A stretch of DNA of 64,000 nucleotides from Kiritimatiellia bacterium (GTDB lineage Bacteria; Verrucomicrobiota; Kiritimatiellia; UBA8416; YA12-FULL-48-11). Each line of letters opens with the position of its first letter. The stretch's first letter is position 1. The translations under genes and the position numbers were made by a program. Of the stretch, positions 63,646-64,000 are shown piece after piece. Under the pieces are notes generated by a model. It was not told the origin of the DNA. It saw only the letters and a program-made list of their open reading frames with translations, and made no database searches. The stretch is taken from positions 273,361 to 337,360 of the forward strand of contig JAQUPZ010000007.1 of assembly GCA_028716365.1 (NCBI GenBank). Reading direction: 5' to 3'.

Positions 63646-64000
63646 ATGAAAAAACTGGTCGAGAGTGCCTTTTTTCTCTTTCTTTTTACCTTAATAACCT
63701 GTGGGCAATCTACCAATGGCCTTATTGCGTCCTATTCTTTTTCTGGTAATGCGAATGACGATTCCGGTAATGGACATACGGGTGTTGTATATAGTGCGAC
63801 TTTAACGATGGATCGGTTCGATAATTCGAGCAGTGCATATTATTTTGACGGGACGAATGATTATATTCAAGTTGCGAATGCATCTGATCTGAACTTAACG
63901 ACGGCATTGACGATTATGGCATGGGTCAGGGCTACGGCCCCGGGCGATGGTACTGGGTGGGATGGAATAGTATGCAAGGGCGATGCAGCGGCTCGTGTTG
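63646..64000 (+). CDS. LamG-domain secreted protein (5' part, runs off the right edge)
   Basis: 118 codons visible. A signal peptide (KKLVESAFFLFLFTLITCG) is followed by IASYSFSGNANDDSGNGHTG, split by ordinary residues, and YYFDGTNDYIQVANASDLNL, TIMAWVRA: the start of a laminin-G-like/concanavalin domain (LamG-3). The ribosome site is weak (AAAGG about 14 bases upstream). The remainder lies outside the window. Probably a surface-exposed carbohydrate or adhesion protein. Confidence 0.72.
   Translation, partial: MKKLVESAFFLFLFTLITCGQSTNGLIASYSFSGNANDDSGNGHTGVVYSATLTMDRFDNSSSAYYFDGTNDYIQVANASDLNLTTALTIMAWVRATAPGDGTGWDGIVCKGDAAARV

Overview
The window looks like chromosome from an uncultured Gram-negative member of the PVC superphylum, most likely Lentisphaerota or Kiritimatiellota. 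This is inferred from gene content, not from a marker-gene tree. Lipopolysaccharide genes (lpxK, a heptosyltransferase, a Kdo/heptose-type HAD phosphatase, an O-antigen ligase) show a diderm envelope. The first ~38 kb has the style of those phyla: many Tat-exported or lipid-anchored carbohydrate enzymes, repeated Gfo/Idh/MocA oxidoreductases, a uroporphyrinogen-decarboxylase-like methyltransferase, sugar-isomerase-like proteins, LamG and CotH/lamin-tail proteins, and several AraC/IclR regulators. I see no CRISPR array, insertion sequence, integrase or phage gene.

Layout. 1-2.3 kb: end of a DUF2339 membrane protein and a DUF3999 partner. 2.3-20 kb (+): a secreted glycan-degradation block with two alpha/beta-hydrolases, a secreted methyltransferase-like/PQQ-propeller fusion, a Tat-lipoprotein TIM-barrel glycosidase, a Gfo/Idh dehydrogenase, prmA, a secreted GH2 beta-galactosidase and a ~1,770-residue CotH/lamin-tail protein. 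20-25.8 kb (-): an ABC-F ATPase, then an AraC regulator followed by a Gfo/Idh and UroD-like pair. 26-38 kb (+): two Tat-exported isomerase-like paralogues, an IclR regulator, a LmbE deacetylase, another Gfo/Idh, a HEAT/jelly-roll lipoprotein, a LamG glycosidase-like protein and a PAS-AraC regulator. 38-48.5 kb: surface glycan and envelope genes, namely glycosyltransferases, an internally deleted GT4 remnant, an O-antigen ligase, trmB, a sigma-region-2-like mini-protein, lpxK, a heptosyltransferase and murJ. 48.6-53.9 kb: tRNA-Ala(GGC), a 59-residue Cys-rich protein, a TIGR03790 protein, a GmhB-like phosphatase, a sugar kinase-uridylyltransferase fusion and UDP-glucuronate decarboxylase. 53.9-63.4 kb: housekeeping genes gyrB-gyrA, efp-epmA, an outer-membrane protein and rplU-rpmA-obgE. 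A LamG protein runs off the right edge.

How it fits together. Export signals suggest that plant- or algal-type polysaccharide is deacylated and cleaved outside the cytoplasm. The resulting sugars would then be oxidised by the Gfo/Idh enzymes under AraC/IclR control. Three transcription units in this catabolic region (the propeller fusion, the Gfo/Idh gene at 9143 and the AraC gene) share one distinctive promoter-like element, GCCGTTGACAC-N16/17-CAGAATT. This points to common control and is the most interesting regulatory signal in the window. The envelope half contributes nucleotide sugars, lipid A phosphorylation, core heptose transfer and O-antigen ligation.

Limits. All family calls come from reading the protein sequences by eye, with no database search. 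Substrates of the carbohydrate enzymes and the partners of the putative operators are inferences.
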